A stretch of 64,000 nt of DNA from Halococcus sediminicola (GTDB lineage: Archaea; Halobacteriota; Halobacteria; Halobacteriales; Halococcaceae), in assembly GCF_000755245.1 (NCBI RefSeq), contig NZ_BBMP01000023.1, positions 124,001-188,000 on the forward strand, given 5' to 3'. Below are positions 63,602 through 64,000 of this stretch, in pieces (the first letter of the stretch is position 1; each line of letters begins with the position of its first letter). The notes under the pieces are model-generated. The model did no database searches. It was not told where the DNA came from and saw nothing but the letters and a program-made list of their open reading frames with translations. A program made the position numbers and the translations under genes.

Positions 63602-63790
63602 ATGGCCGATCAACAGTACGAATACCGAGTTGAACCAGCCTTCCTCTCGCCGACCGAACTCCGAAACGAGCAGTACAAGCTTCAGGATCTCCTCAACGAA
63701 CTGGCCGAAGACGGCTGGGTCTATGATGACATCGCCATCGTCGACCCATCTTCGCTGCTCGTTTTCTTCAAACGACCAGTCGAGTCGTAG
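63602..63790 (+). CDS. Small DUF4177-like protein
   Basis: A 62-residue protein started at ATG 63602 (MADQQYEYRVEPAFLSPTEL). The pattern, a tyrosine-rich first strand, helix LQDLLNELAEDGWVYDDIAI and final strand LLVFFKRP, matches DUF4177-type proteins. It lies on the + strand between the minus-strand sulfite oxidase and the last partial gene. Function unknown. Confidence 0.7.
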   Translation: MADQQYEYRVEPAFLSPTELRNEQYKLQDLLNELAEDGWVYDDIAIVDPSSLLVFFKRPVES

Positions 63791-63874
63791 CCGCGAAGCG
63801 CCGGTCGCCGTTTCCCGCGAATCGAACGCGGAGCGGTCCTGCTTTCTCGGACGGGAACGAACTACTGATCATAG

Positions 63875-64000
63875 TCATCGCCATTCGATGTCCTCCGAGC
63901 GCTCCGATCCTCGGAGGATAAACGGACCAATCGCCAGTGTGCGCTTCGCAATCGTCGCGAGCCGCAAAATGAACGCCATCAAGAACAGGAACGGCAGAGA
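63875..64000 (-). CDS. C-terminal end of a membrane protein (partial)
   Basis: The minus frame from the window edge reads SLPFLFLMAFILRLATIAKR, then TLAIGPFILRGSERSEDIEW and stops at 63875. One hydrophobic helix is followed by a basic loop, suggesting the last helix of a membrane protein that continues outside the window. Confidence 0.55.
   Translation of the reverse strand, partial: SLPFLFLMAFILRLATIAKRTLAIGPFILRGSERSEDIEWR

Overview
The window is chromosomal or megaplasmid DNA of a halophilic archaeon (class Halobacteria); the genus cannot be fixed from sequence alone. The evidence is a strongly acidic proteome, many genes with little or no 5' leader, Tat-type signals followed by lipobox cysteines, and families largely confined to haloarchaea (HTH_10/Bat regulators, TbsP-like and Cmi4-like proteins, CPxCG-type mini zinc proteins, orphan GvpA). 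No rRNA, tRNA or CRISPR array was recognised.

Layout. 0-16.5 kb is an envelope region: a DUF2079 membrane protein with a glycosyltransferase, a secreted Ig-like/DUF4129-type protein, the MoxR-DUF4350-DUF58 module, then a run of signal peptidase, two TasA/camelysin-like surface proteins and an intact serine-type D-Ala-D-Ala carboxypeptidase homologue, followed by a DUF1616 membrane protein. 17.5-26.5 kb holds transporters (MFS, MgtE, an ABC importer with one binding protein, two permeases and a 38-residue ORF but no ATPase) and regulators. 27-43 kb is an accessory island: three complete IS200/IS605-type elements, orphan ends and a decayed TnpB. These interrupt an AbiE-like toxin gene, an HTH_10 regulator gene and other fragments. 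The island also has a truncated duplicate of the AbiEi-like gene, a GlpA-like oxidoreductase, a divergent regulator pair and an MFS exporter. 43-53 kb carries lipoproteins, DUF4870, a 7TM-PAS-GAF-HTH_10 sensor regulator, a FilR1-like regulator, a miniature IS-derived element, AIM24, an orphan GvpA and an M48 protease. 53.4-64 kb has a MutS-like ATPase and a sulfur/molybdenum theme: YeeE-type transporter, TusA, rhodanese, MOSC, then, beyond a fourth TnpB element, a DUF892 ferritin-like protein, DUF2243 and a molybdopterin sulfite oxidase.

How it fits together. The sulfur genes suggest thiosulfate uptake, sulfane-sulfur relay and sulfite oxidation. The SipW/TasA-like run suggests an extracellular fibre or surface layer. 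The mobile part is unusually legible: removing one element restores the reading frame and local identity of an HTH_10 gene, which fixes its ends. Two of the TnpB proteins lack the canonical RuvC-II glutamate and share a candidate replacement.
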